DNA of 35,182 bases, from the NCBI GenBank assembly GCA_035267785.1, contig DATFLL010000032.1, positions 1-35,182 of the forward strand. Reading direction: 5' to 3'. The DNA is from DATFLL01 sp035267785. GTDB taxonomy: Bacteria > Pseudomonadota > Gammaproteobacteria > DATFLL01. The translations under genes and the position numbers were made by a program. The notes beneath the pieces were generated by a model, which ran no database searches, had not been told where the DNA came from, and saw nothing but the letters and a program-made list of their open reading frames with translations. Below are positions 27,141-34,082 of the stretch, in pieces. Each line of letters opens with the position of its first letter. Position 1 is the first letter of the stretch.

Positions 27141-28192
27141 GTTCCGTTCGTACCTCTCTGACCACCGCGCTGGTGGCAACCGTGCTCACCGTCGCCTTGA
27201 GCGCCTGCGGGCCGCGCCCCGACCCCGTCCACAAGGAGCAGATCCTCGCCATGGGGACGATGGTCAACATCACCCTCTGGGGTGTGGACAACGATGTGGC
27301 ACAAAAGGCCTTCACCGCGGCCAATCAGGACTTCAATTACATGCAGACGGCCTATCACCCGTGGAAGCCCGGGCCGATGGGCCGCACCAATCAGCTGCTC
27401 GCGCTGGATGCCTGGTTCTCGGCCAACCCCTCGATACTGCCGCTGATCAAACGCGCCAAGGCCCTGTATCACGCCAGCGACGGCCTGTTCAATCCGGCCA
27501 TCGGCCGGCTCATCGGCCTGTGGGGATTCCACTCCGACACGCTGCCCAAGGGCCCACCCCCGTCGAAGGCCGCCATCGAGCGCCTGGTCGCCCAACACCC
27601 GACCATGGACGATATCCAGATAAAAGGTATCCGCGTGCGCAGCACCAACCCGGCGGTCCAGCTGGACACCGGGGGCTTTGCCAAGGGCTACGCCGTGGAC
27701 CGGGTCGTCGACCATCTGCGCCGCCTCGGCGTAAGCAACGCCATCGTCGATGCCGGCGGCGACCTGCGTGCCATCGGCAGCCACGGCGGCGAACCGTGGC
27801 ACATCGGTATCCGCGATCCGAGCGCGCCGGGCATCCTGGCCGAGGTCGATGTCCAGGGCGACGAGAGCGTGTTCACCTCGGGGGTGTACGAGCGCTTCTA
27901 CATGTACAAGGGCAAGCGTTATCACCACATCATCGACCCGCGCACCGGCTACCCGGCGCGCGGCACCACCTCGGCAACCGTCATCGGCTCCGACGGGGCG
28001 ACGTCCGACGCGGCGGCCACGGCCCTGCTCATCGCAGGGCCGAAGCTGTGGCACCGCGTCGCCGAATCGATGGGCATCAAGTACGCGATGCTCGTAGCCA
28101 GTGACGGTACGGTCTACATGAATCCGGCCATGGCCAAACGCATGCATTTCGAACACAAACCGCCCAAGGTGGTCCTGAGCGCTCCGCTATGA
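27137..28192 (+). CDS. apbE: FAD:protein FMN transferase (ApbE), lipoprotein
   Basis: Transfers FMN from FAD to a threonine of periplasmic or membrane flavoproteins such as RNF, Na-NQR or extracellular electron transfer proteins. 351 residues. The N-terminus is a lipoprotein signal with lipobox LSAC (Cys near residue 24), so it is exported. Family motifs: QILAMGTMVNITLWG, QLDTGGFAKGYAVDRV, IVDAGGDLRAIG, SGVYERFYMYKGKRYHHIIDPRTGYPA and DAAATALLIAG. It overlaps gshB by 4 bases and the next gene by 4 bases. No candidate FMN-accepting protein is in the window, so the partner must be elsewhere unless one of the two following genes is involved. Confidence 0.95.
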   Translation: MSSVRTSLTTALVATVLTVALSACGPRPDPVHKEQILAMGTMVNITLWGVDNDVAQKAFTAANQDFNYMQTAYHPWKPGPMGRTNQLLALDAWFSANPSILPLIKRAKALYHASDGLFNPAIGRLIGLWGFHSDTLPKGPPPSKAAIERLVAQHPTMDDIQIKGIRVRSTNPAVQLDTGGFAKGYAVDRVVDHLRRLGVSNAIVDAGGDLRAIGSHGGEPWHIGIRDPSAPGILAEVDVQGDESVFTSGVYERFYMYKGKRYHHIIDPRTGYPARGTTSATVIGSDGATSDAAATALLIAGPKLWHRVAESMGIKYAMLVASDGTVYMNPAMAKRMHFEHKPPKVVLSAPL

Positions 28193-28548
28193 CACGCGCC
28201 GATATCGTCGTCCTGGTGCTGGCCCTGGCCCTGCTGCCGATGCTGTACGTGAAGTTCTGGCACCACGGCGCGGCTGGCGATGAGGTACGCATCATGGTCG
28301 ACGGAAAGACCTACGAGACGGTCTCGCTCAAACACGACCGCCGCGTGACCGTCCACGGCGCCCTCGGCGACAGCGTGCTGGAGATCAAGCACGGCGCCGT
28401 GCGGTTCATCGCCTCGCCGTGCCCGAGCAAATACTGCATCCACAGCGGCTGGCTGCACGACGGCGGCGAATTCACGGCCTGCCTGCCCAATCGGGTGAGC
28501 ATCGAGGTCACCGGCGCGCGGGCCCGTTATGACGCCATCAACTTCTAA
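28189..28548 (+). CDS. NusG domain II-containing membrane-anchored protein
   Basis: 119 residues: one N-terminal membrane anchor (about residues 5-22, IVVLVLALALLPMLYVKF), then a small beta-rich domain with the family hallmark VRFIASPCPSKYCIHSGWL followed by CLPNRVSIEV. The three cysteines (78, 83, 98) are conserved in this family and could form a disulfide or bind a cofactor. From memory, proteins of this family (EetA in Listeria) work beside a Gx-transporter protein (EetB) and ApbE-type enzymes in flavin-based extracellular electron transfer. Here it is translationally coupled to apbE (ATGA overlap) and 15 bases before the Gx gene. It is unrelated to transcription factor NusG apart from the fold name. 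Confidence 0.88.
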   Translation: MTRADIVVLVLALALLPMLYVKFWHHGAAGDEVRIMVDGKTYETVSLKHDRRVTVHGALGDSVLEIKHGAVRFIASPCPSKYCIHSGWLHDGGEFTACLPNRVSIEVTGARARYDAINF

Positions 28549-28563
28549 CGCACCCGACCCCCG

Positions 28564-29085
28564 ATGGAACTGAGCGTTCAACCCACCCGCGCCGACCACC
28601 GCATCGCCTGGTTGACGGCGCTGGCGATCACGATCCATATCGCCGAGAGCGCCTTGCCCAACCCCTTGCCCGGGGTCAAACCCGGCCTGGCCAACGTGGT
28701 CACCATCGCGGTGCTGTGCCTGTACGGGTGGCGCATGGCCGCCTGGGTGAGCCTGCTGCGGGTGCTGGTGGGCAGCCTGCTGCTGGGCACGTTCCTGTCG
28801 CCGACCTTCGTGCTCAGCCTGACCGGCGCGCTGTGCAGCATCACGACCCTGGGCGCGGCCCACCTGCTCGGCGCCCGGCTGCCCGGGGCGGGCTTCGGCC
28901 CGGTTGGGTTCAGCCTGCTCGCGGCCATGGCCCACGTCGCCGGTCAGTTCTACTGCGCGTACTGGCTGTTCATCCCGCATGCGGCCCTGTTCACGCTTCT
29001 GCCCGTCCTGATGAGCATGGCCGTCGTGCTCGGCGTCATCAACGGTATAATCACCCGTACCATGTTGCAGCGCGTGACCCCCTGA
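28564..29085 (+). CDS. Gx transporter family membrane protein
   Basis: 173 residues with about five hydrophobic helices. The segment ALPNPLPGVKPGLANVVTIAVL carries the 'GvK.GLAN' signature of the family also annotated as heptaprenyl diphosphate synthase component I; later helices (VLVGSLLLGTFLSPTFVLSLTGALCS) match too. The fold resembles the membrane S components of ECF-type vitamin transporters, so flavin or isoprenoid transport has been suggested for it; the substrate is not established. No Shine-Dalgarno, but it lies 15 bases after the NusG-II gene and 7 bases before tonB, within one operon. Confidence 0.85.
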   Translation: MELSVQPTRADHRIAWLTALAITIHIAESALPNPLPGVKPGLANVVTIAVLCLYGWRMAAWVSLLRVLVGSLLLGTFLSPTFVLSLTGALCSITTLGAAHLLGARLPGAGFGPVGFSLLAAMAHVAGQFYCAYWLFIPHAALFTLLPVLMSMAVVLGVINGIITRTMLQRVTP

Positions 29086-29092
29086 CTTCACC

Positions 29093-29998
29093 ATGAATGC
29101 CGCGGCACCCGACACACCCAACATCAGCTCCGCCGACCGTCTGGGACTGACTCTGTTCCTCGCGCTGGCCCTGCACGCCATCATTATCTTCGGCGTAAGC
29201 TTCGACCTGCTCAACGCCAACGACAGCGACGACCTGCCGACCATGGAGGTCACGCTGGTCAACAACCGCAGCGACGAAGCCCCCAAGCAGGCCGACTATC
29301 TGGCCCAGGCCAACCAAAAGGGCGGCGGCAACGTCGACAAGAAGGTCAAACCCGGCGCACCGTTTTCCAATCCGAAGCCCTCGCCCGACCAGGGTGTGGC
29401 GCCGGCGACGCGGCCGGCGGTCTCGCCGCCGCTCAAACCCAAGCACCAGCCGCAACGTGAAGTACTCAGTACGCAGCGTACACAACCCGAGCATGCGCCC
29501 AAGCCCAAGGATCAGCCGAAAAAGACCCTGCCCGACCACGCGCTCGATGCCGCGCAGCTTATCGAACGCAGCCAGCAGATCGCGCGGCTCAGCGCCGAGA
29601 TCCAGCGCCGCCAGGAGGCCTACGCGCACAAGCCGCGCGAGACCTACATCTCCAGCGCCAACGCACGCAAGTATCGCCTGGCCGCCTACATGGACGCCTG
29701 GCAGGCCAAGGTCGAGCGGGTGGGCAACCTGAACTATCCCGACGAAGCCCGTCGGCGCGGCCTGACGGGCAGCCTGCTGCTCGACGTGGCGATCAACCCC
29801 GACGGCACCGTTCGCAGCGTGCAGGTGCTGCGCTCCTCGGGCGAGCAGGTGCTCGACGATGCCGCCAAGCGCATCGTGCACCTGGCCGCCCCGTTCGCGC
29901 CGCTGAGCAAGAACATCCGCAAGGACACCGATATCCTGCACATCATCCGCACCTGGCAGTTCGACGAGGGCAGCGGACTGCAGACCTTCGGCCGCTGA
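29093..29998 (+). CDS. tonB: TonB-type energy transducer
   Basis: 301 residues: an N-terminal signal anchor (LGLTLFLALALHAIIIFGVSF, about residues 18-38), a long periplasmic Pro/Lys/Gln-rich spacer, and a C-terminal TonB domain with YPDEARRRGLTGSLLLDVAINPDGTVRSVQVLRSSGEQVLDDAAKRIV. This links the proton motive force, through ExbB/ExbD, to outer-membrane receptors. No exbBD or receptor gene is adjacent. The position just before yqgE and near gshB-pilG is that of tonB3 (PA0406) in P. aeruginosa, reported to be needed for twitching motility, so a pilus-related role is plausible. The segment KARYR..AAYMDAWQAKVERVGN before the TonB domain is also typical of that subtype. Confidence 0.92.
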   Translation: MNAAAPDTPNISSADRLGLTLFLALALHAIIIFGVSFDLLNANDSDDLPTMEVTLVNNRSDEAPKQADYLAQANQKGGGNVDKKVKPGAPFSNPKPSPDQGVAPATRPAVSPPLKPKHQPQREVLSTQRTQPEHAPKPKDQPKKTLPDHALDAAQLIERSQQIARLSAEIQRRQEAYAHKPRETYISSANARKYRLAAYMDAWQAKVERVGNLNYPDEARRRGLTGSLLLDVAINPDGTVRSVQVLRSSGEQVLDDAAKRIVHLAAPFAPLSKNIRKDTDILHIIRTWQFDEGSGLQTFGR

Positions 29999-30071
29999 GG
30001 CACAAACGCGTGCCATGCCGTGCTCTGCACGGTCCGTGCCGCCCCCGCGGCGAACCCCTCGGCGAGCGGCC

Positions 30072-30100
30072 TTGTAAGCCATTGCCCCCTGCCCGATACT
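30072..30100 (+). promoter_or_regulatory. Candidate promoter giving a leaderless yqgE message
   Basis: TTGTAA (30072-30077), a 17-base spacer, and GATACT (30095-30100). The predicted start of transcription falls at about 30106-30108, on the ATG of yqgE, which has no Shine-Dalgarno. It would give the yqgE-ruvX-pyrR-pyrB block its own promoter inside the larger gene run. Confidence 0.5.
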
Positions 30101-30107
30101 AGACACT

Positions 30108-30677
30108 ATGAGCGTTGCCGAGCCCAAAAGCCTCGCCGATCACTTCCTCATCGCCATGCCGACCTTGGACGATCCGAATTTCTCGCGGACCGTCACCTAC
30201 CTGTGCGATCACGGCGGCGAGGGGGCGATGGGACTGGTGATCAACCGACCGCTGGATGTCACCCTCGGCGAGCTGCTCGCCCAGATCGACGTGCCCGTCA
30301 GCGACCCGGCCCTGGCCGCCGTCCCTATCTTCCAGGGTGGGCCCGTTCAGGGCGAGCGTGGCTTCGTGCTGCACCGGCCCCTGGGCGATTGGGAGGCGAC
30401 CCTCGCCGTCACCGATGAAATCGGCGTGACCATGTCCCGCGACATCATCGAGGCGATCGCCCGCGGCGAGGGCCCCGAGCGTTATCTCATTACGCTGGGC
30501 TACGCCGGCTGGGGCAGCCAACAACTCGAGGACGAGATGGCGGCCAATGCCTGGCTCAGCGGTCCGGCGAGCGCGGAGATCCTGTTCGACTGGCCGGCCG
30601 ACCAGCGCTGGGATGCCGCCGCCGCCCTGCTCGGCGTCGACCTCAGCCTATTGTCCACCGACGTGGGCCACGCGTGA
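30108..30677 (+). CDS. yqgE: YqgE/AlgH family protein
   Basis: 189 residues of the conserved YqgE (DUF179, AlgH) family: LADHFLIAMPTLDDPNFSRTVTYLCDHGGEGAMGLVINRP is the standard opening, and IFQGGPVQGERGFVLH and YLITLGYAGWGSQQLEDEMAANAWL complete the signature. The molecular function is unresolved (implicated in alginate regulation in Pseudomonas). It precedes ruvX, its nearly universal neighbour; the ruvX GTG start overlaps its stop. Confidence 0.95.
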   Translation: MSVAEPKSLADHFLIAMPTLDDPNFSRTVTYLCDHGGEGAMGLVINRPLDVTLGELLAQIDVPVSDPALAAVPIFQGGPVQGERGFVLHRPLGDWEATLAVTDEIGVTMSRDIIEAIARGEGPERYLITLGYAGWGSQQLEDEMAANAWLSGPASAEILFDWPADQRWDAAAALLGVDLSLLSTDVGHA

Positions 30678-31138
30678 GCGGCCAGGACACCCCCTCCCCC
30701 TCCACCGGCGGCACCCGCACCCTCCTCGGTTTCGATTTCGGCACCAAGCGCATCGGCGTCGCCGTGGGCCAGGAGCTCACCGGCACGGCCAATGCCCTGA
30801 CCACCCTGCAGGCCCGTGACGGCCGGCCCGATTGGGACGCCCTCGCCGCACTCATTGAACAATGGCAACCCGATGCCCTGGTCGTCGGACTCCCGTTGAA
30901 CATGGACGGGACCGAGCACGAGGTCACGGTCGCCGCACGGCGCTTTGGCGAACGCCTGCGCGGGCGGTACAATCTGCCCGTCTTCTACTGCGACGAGCGT
31001 CTGAGCTCGATTGCGGCCGAGCAGACCCTGGCCGGCAGCGCGCTGTCGCGGCGCAAGCGGCAACGGCGCGAAATGGTCGACCAGGTGGCGGCGCAGATCA
31101 TCCTGCAGGCCTGGCTGGAACAACAAAGGAACCCGTGA
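30674..31138 (+). CDS. ruvX: YqgF/RuvX family nuclease
   Basis: RNase H-like nuclease involved in 5' maturation of pre-16S rRNA (also called putative pre-Holliday-junction resolvase). 154 residues. Motifs: LLGFDFGTKRIGVAVG (first catalytic Asp), VVGLPLNMDGTEHE, and YCDERLSSIAAEQTL (acidic active-site residues). It starts with GTG at 30674 overlapping the yqgE stop (GTGA). Its own stop overlaps the GTG of pyrR in the same 10-base context. Confidence 0.95.
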   Translation: MSGQDTPSPSTGGTRTLLGFDFGTKRIGVAVGQELTGTANALTTLQARDGRPDWDALAALIEQWQPDALVVGLPLNMDGTEHEVTVAARRFGERLRGRYNLPVFYCDERLSSIAAEQTLAGSALSRRKRQRREMVDQVAAQIILQAWLEQQRNP

Positions 31139-31680
31139 GCGGCATGTCACAGACACACCAGACCGACGTCGAGCCGCTGCTCACCTCGATGGCCAACCAG
31201 CTCAGGTCCCTCATGGCCAGCCGCGGCGTTGCCGAACCACTGATGATCGGCATCCACACCGGCGGGGCGTGGGTGGCCGAGCGCCTGCACGCCCTGCTCG
31301 GTCTGAGCGAGCCGCTGGGCACCCTGGACATCAGCTTCTACCGCGACGACTTCACGCGCATCGGCATGCATCCGCAGGTCAAGCCCTCGCACCTGCCCTT
31401 TGACGTCGAAAATCGCCAGGTGATCCTGGTCGATGACGTGCTGCACACCGGGCGTACCATTCGCGCGGCCCTCAACGAGATCTTCGACTACGGCCGCCCG
31501 GCCAGTGTGGTCCTCGCCGCCCTGGTCGAGCGCAGCGGGCGCGAGCTGCCCATCCAGGCGGACGTCGTCGGGCTGCAGCTTGATCTGGCCGAGGGCCAAC
31601 ACGTCAAGCTCGGCGGGCCCGAGCCGCTGGCACTGAGGATCCAGGAGGACGCCCAGGGGCGCACGAGGGACGAGGCATGA
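31135..31680 (+). CDS. pyrR: PyrR bifunctional pyrimidine regulator / uracil phosphoribosyltransferase
   Basis: 181 residues from the GTG at 31135, which overlaps the ruvX stop and has AAGGA just upstream; the ATG at 31144 is an alternative. A phosphoribosyltransferase fold is shown by the PRPP loop VILVDDVLHTGRTIRAAL and the N-terminal LMIGIHTGGAWVAERL. In Bacillus PyrR attenuates pyr mRNA; in Pseudomonas it helps control pyr genes. Here no attenuator can be seen before pyrB because the two genes overlap by 4 bases, so any regulation must act elsewhere. Confidence 0.94.
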   Translation: MSGMSQTHQTDVEPLLTSMANQLRSLMASRGVAEPLMIGIHTGGAWVAERLHALLGLSEPLGTLDISFYRDDFTRIGMHPQVKPSHLPFDVENRQVILVDDVLHTGRTIRAALNEIFDYGRPASVVLAALVERSGRELPIQADVVGLQLDLAEGQHVKLGGPEPLALRIQEDAQGRTRDEA

Positions 31681-32672
31681 AGCGGGAGAATATCCAGCTC
31701 GACACCCAGGGCCGGCTGCGGCATTTTCTAACGATCGAAGGTCTCAAGCGCCAGACCCTGGTCGACATCCTCGACACCGCCGAATCGTTCGCCAGCGTCG
31801 GTAACCAGAGCGTAAAAAAGGTCCCGCTGCTGCGCGGCAAGACTATCGTCAACCTGTTCTTCGAGGCCAGCACCCGTACGCGCACGACTTTCGAGCTGGC
31901 CGCCAAGCGCCTGTCGGCGGACGTGCTGAACATCAGTGTCAGCACCTCCTCGACGGCCAAGGGCGAGAGCCTGTTGGACATGCTGCACAACCTGGAGGCG
32001 ATGCACTGCGACATGTTCGTGGTGCGCCACGGCTCCAGCGGCGCCGCCCATCTGATCGCCCGGCATGTCGCCCCGCACATCAGCGTTATCAACGGCGGCG
32101 ACGGCAGCCACGCCCACCCGACGCAGGCGATGCTCGACATGTTCACCATCCGCCGCCACAAAGGCGAGTTCGGTGCGCTGCGCGTGGCAATCGTGGGCGA
32201 CATCATGCACTCGCGCGTAGCCCGCTCGCAGATCCACGCCCTGACCACGTTGGGCGTACCGGAGGTGCGCGTGGTCGCCCCGCGCACCCTCATCCCCGCC
32301 GACGTCGAGCAGATGGGCGTGCACATCTTCCACGACCCGGCCGCCGGCATCGAAGGGGCCGATGTGATCATCATGCTGCGCCTGCAGCGCGAGCGCATGC
32401 AGGGCGCGCTGCTGCCCAGCGAGCACGAGTACTTCCAGTGCTACGGCCTGACCGAGGACAAGCTTGCCCTGGCCAAGCCCGATGCCATCGTCATGCACCC
32501 CGGACCCATCAACCGCGGCGTGGAAATCGACTCGCCCGTGGCCGACGGGCCGCAGTCGGTCATCCTCGAACAGGTCACCCACGGGATTGCGGTTCGCATG
32601 GCGGTAATGTCCATGGCGCTGGGGCGCTCGCCGGGGGCCGAGGCCGACGAGCCGCGGCGGGAGGGGACCTGA
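31677..32672 (+). CDS. pyrB: Aspartate carbamoyltransferase catalytic subunit
   Basis: Condenses carbamoyl phosphate and aspartate in pyrimidine synthesis. 331 residues. The carbamoyl-phosphate site FFEASTRTRTTFELA, the loop SSTAKGESLLD, GDGSHAHPTQAMLD and MHPGPINRGVEI are all intact. The N-terminal extension before the core (about residues 1-18) is typical of the Pseudomonas-type class A enzyme, in which PyrB associates with an inactive PyrC'. This agrees with the following gene, whose ATG overlaps the pyrB stop by one base (TGATG). It overlaps pyrR by 4 bases. Confidence 0.97.
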   Translation: MKRENIQLDTQGRLRHFLTIEGLKRQTLVDILDTAESFASVGNQSVKKVPLLRGKTIVNLFFEASTRTRTTFELAAKRLSADVLNISVSTSSTAKGESLLDMLHNLEAMHCDMFVVRHGSSGAAHLIARHVAPHISVINGGDGSHAHPTQAMLDMFTIRRHKGEFGALRVAIVGDIMHSRVARSQIHALTTLGVPEVRVVAPRTLIPADVEQMGVHIFHDPAAGIEGADVIIMLRLQRERMQGALLPSEHEYFQCYGLTEDKLALAKPDAIVMHPGPINRGVEIDSPVADGPQSVILEQVTHGIAVRMAVMSMALGRSPGAEADEPRREGT

Positions 32673-33961
32673 TGCGCATCACCGTCCGCAACGGCCGCCT
32701 CATCGACCCGGCGACCGGGATCGACGCCCCGAACGACCTGCACGTGGCCGAGGGGCGCATCGTCGCCGTGGGCCCCGCCCCCGAGGGCTTCACCGCCGAG
32801 CGCACGCTCGACGCCGCCGGCCGCTGGGTTCTGCCGGGGCTGGTCGACCTGCGCGCGCGTCTGCGCGAGCCGGGCTTCGAGCACAAGGCCACCATCGCCT
32901 CGGAGACCCGCGCCGCCGCGGCCGGTGGCATCACCACCCTGTGCTGTCCGCCCGATACCCAGCCGATCATCGACACGCCCGCCGTGGTCGAGCTCATCCG
33001 CCGCCGGGCCGAGGCCGCCGGCTGTGCGCGGGTGCTCACCCTGGGGGCGCTCAGCGCCGGCCTGGCCGGCGAGCAGCTGGCCGAAATGCACGAGCTCAAG
33101 CGCGCCGGGGTCGTGGGGGTCAGCAACGCGCTGGCGCCGATAACCAACACCCTGGTCATGCGCCGTGCCCTGGAATACGCTGCCAGCCATGGACTGACCG
33201 TGTTTCTGTACCCGGAGGACGCCTGGCTGCGCAACCACGGCTGCGCCCACGAGGGCGCGCTCAGCACCCGCCTGGGCCTGCCCGGCATCCCCGAAGCGGC
33301 CGAGACGGTCGCCGTCGGCCGCGAGCTCATGCTCATCGAGCAGACCGGGGTGCGCGCCCACTTCGGCCCGCTGTCCACTGCCCGCGCCGTCAAGCTGCTG
33401 GCCCGCGCCCAGTACGACGGACTGCCGGTGAGCGCCGATGTAACCGCTCACCAGCTCCACCTGAGCGAAATGGACATCGGCTATTTCAACACCGACTGTC
33501 ACGTGCGTCCGCCGCTGCGCACCCAGCGCGACCGCGACGGACTGCGCGCGGGGCTGGCCAAGGGGACGGTGGCGGCGGTCTGCTCCGACCATCAGCCGCA
33601 CGACACCGACGCCAAGCTCGCGCCTTTTGCCGAATCCGAACCCGGCATCAGCGCCCTGGAGACGCTCCTGCCGCTCAGCCTGCGCCTGGTCGACGACGGC
33701 GTAATCCCCCTCATGGACCTCATCGCGCGCCTGACGATACACCCGGCCCGCATCCTGGGTATCGACGCCGGCACCCTGGCCCCCGGCGCCGCGGCGGACG
33801 TGTGCATCGTCGATCCGGAGGCACGCTGGGAGGTCAGCCCCGAGACCCTGCTCAGCCACGGCCACAACACGCCGTTCATGGGCTGGGAGCTCAAGGGACG
33901 GGTGACGCACACGATCTTCGAGGGGCGAATCGTCCACAGCCTGTCGGCCAGTGACGAGTAA
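32672..33961 (+). CDS. pyrC': Catalytically dead dihydroorotase homologue PyrC' (partner of PyrB)
   Basis: 429-residue amidohydrolase of the type I dihydroorotase family (PGLVDLRARLREPG, LGLPGIPEAAE, VRPPLRTQRDRDGL, SDHQPHD). The zinc-binding HxH that should sit in 'DxHxH-LREPG' is RAR (Arg61, Arg63). The usual HCED is YPED (residues 180-183), and the last histidine of the 'HxxHxS' motif is Pro233. Most metal ligands are therefore missing and dihydroorotase activity is not expected. This is the known situation of PyrC' in Pseudomonas, a structural partner needed for a dodecameric aspartate transcarbamoylase. Start: ATG 32672 behind GGGAGGGGAC, overlapping pyrB. An active PyrC must be encoded elsewhere. 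Confidence 0.93.
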   Translation: MRITVRNGRLIDPATGIDAPNDLHVAEGRIVAVGPAPEGFTAERTLDAAGRWVLPGLVDLRARLREPGFEHKATIASETRAAAAGGITTLCCPPDTQPIIDTPAVVELIRRRAEAAGCARVLTLGALSAGLAGEQLAEMHELKRAGVVGVSNALAPITNTLVMRRALEYAASHGLTVFLYPEDAWLRNHGCAHEGALSTRLGLPGIPEAAETVAVGRELMLIEQTGVRAHFGPLSTARAVKLLARAQYDGLPVSADVTAHQLHLSEMDIGYFNTDCHVRPPLRTQRDRDGLRAGLAKGTVAAVCSDHQPHDTDAKLAPFAESEPGISALETLLPLSLRLVDDGVIPLMDLIARLTIHPARILGIDAGTLAPGAAADVCIVDPEARWEVSPETLLSHGHNTPFMGWELKGRVTHTIFEGRIVHSLSASDE

Positions 33962-33969
33962 CGAGGAAA

Positions 33970-34053
33970 AGTTTGCAGTTGGCAGTCATCAGTCGGCAGA
34001 AAGAAAAGGCGGGCAGGCTGTTGCTGCCAACTGACGACTGCAAACTGCCAACT
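33970..34053. repeat. Heptamer palindrome, copy C (pyrC'-pyrK gap)
   Basis: The most compact member: two 31-base arms (33970-34000 and 34023-34053) of four AGTTGGC-type heptamers each, complementary at 26 of 31 positions, around a 22-base centre. Orientation is opposite to copies A and B, since the loop-edge tract TTTTCTTTCTG reads on the minus strand (34007-33997). Its right arm, read on the minus strand, differs by one base from the left inner arm of copy A. It begins 8 bases after the pyrC' stop. Confidence 0.88.
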
Positions 34054-34082
34054 TGAGGTTTGTTAGCATCTGCAACATTCGT

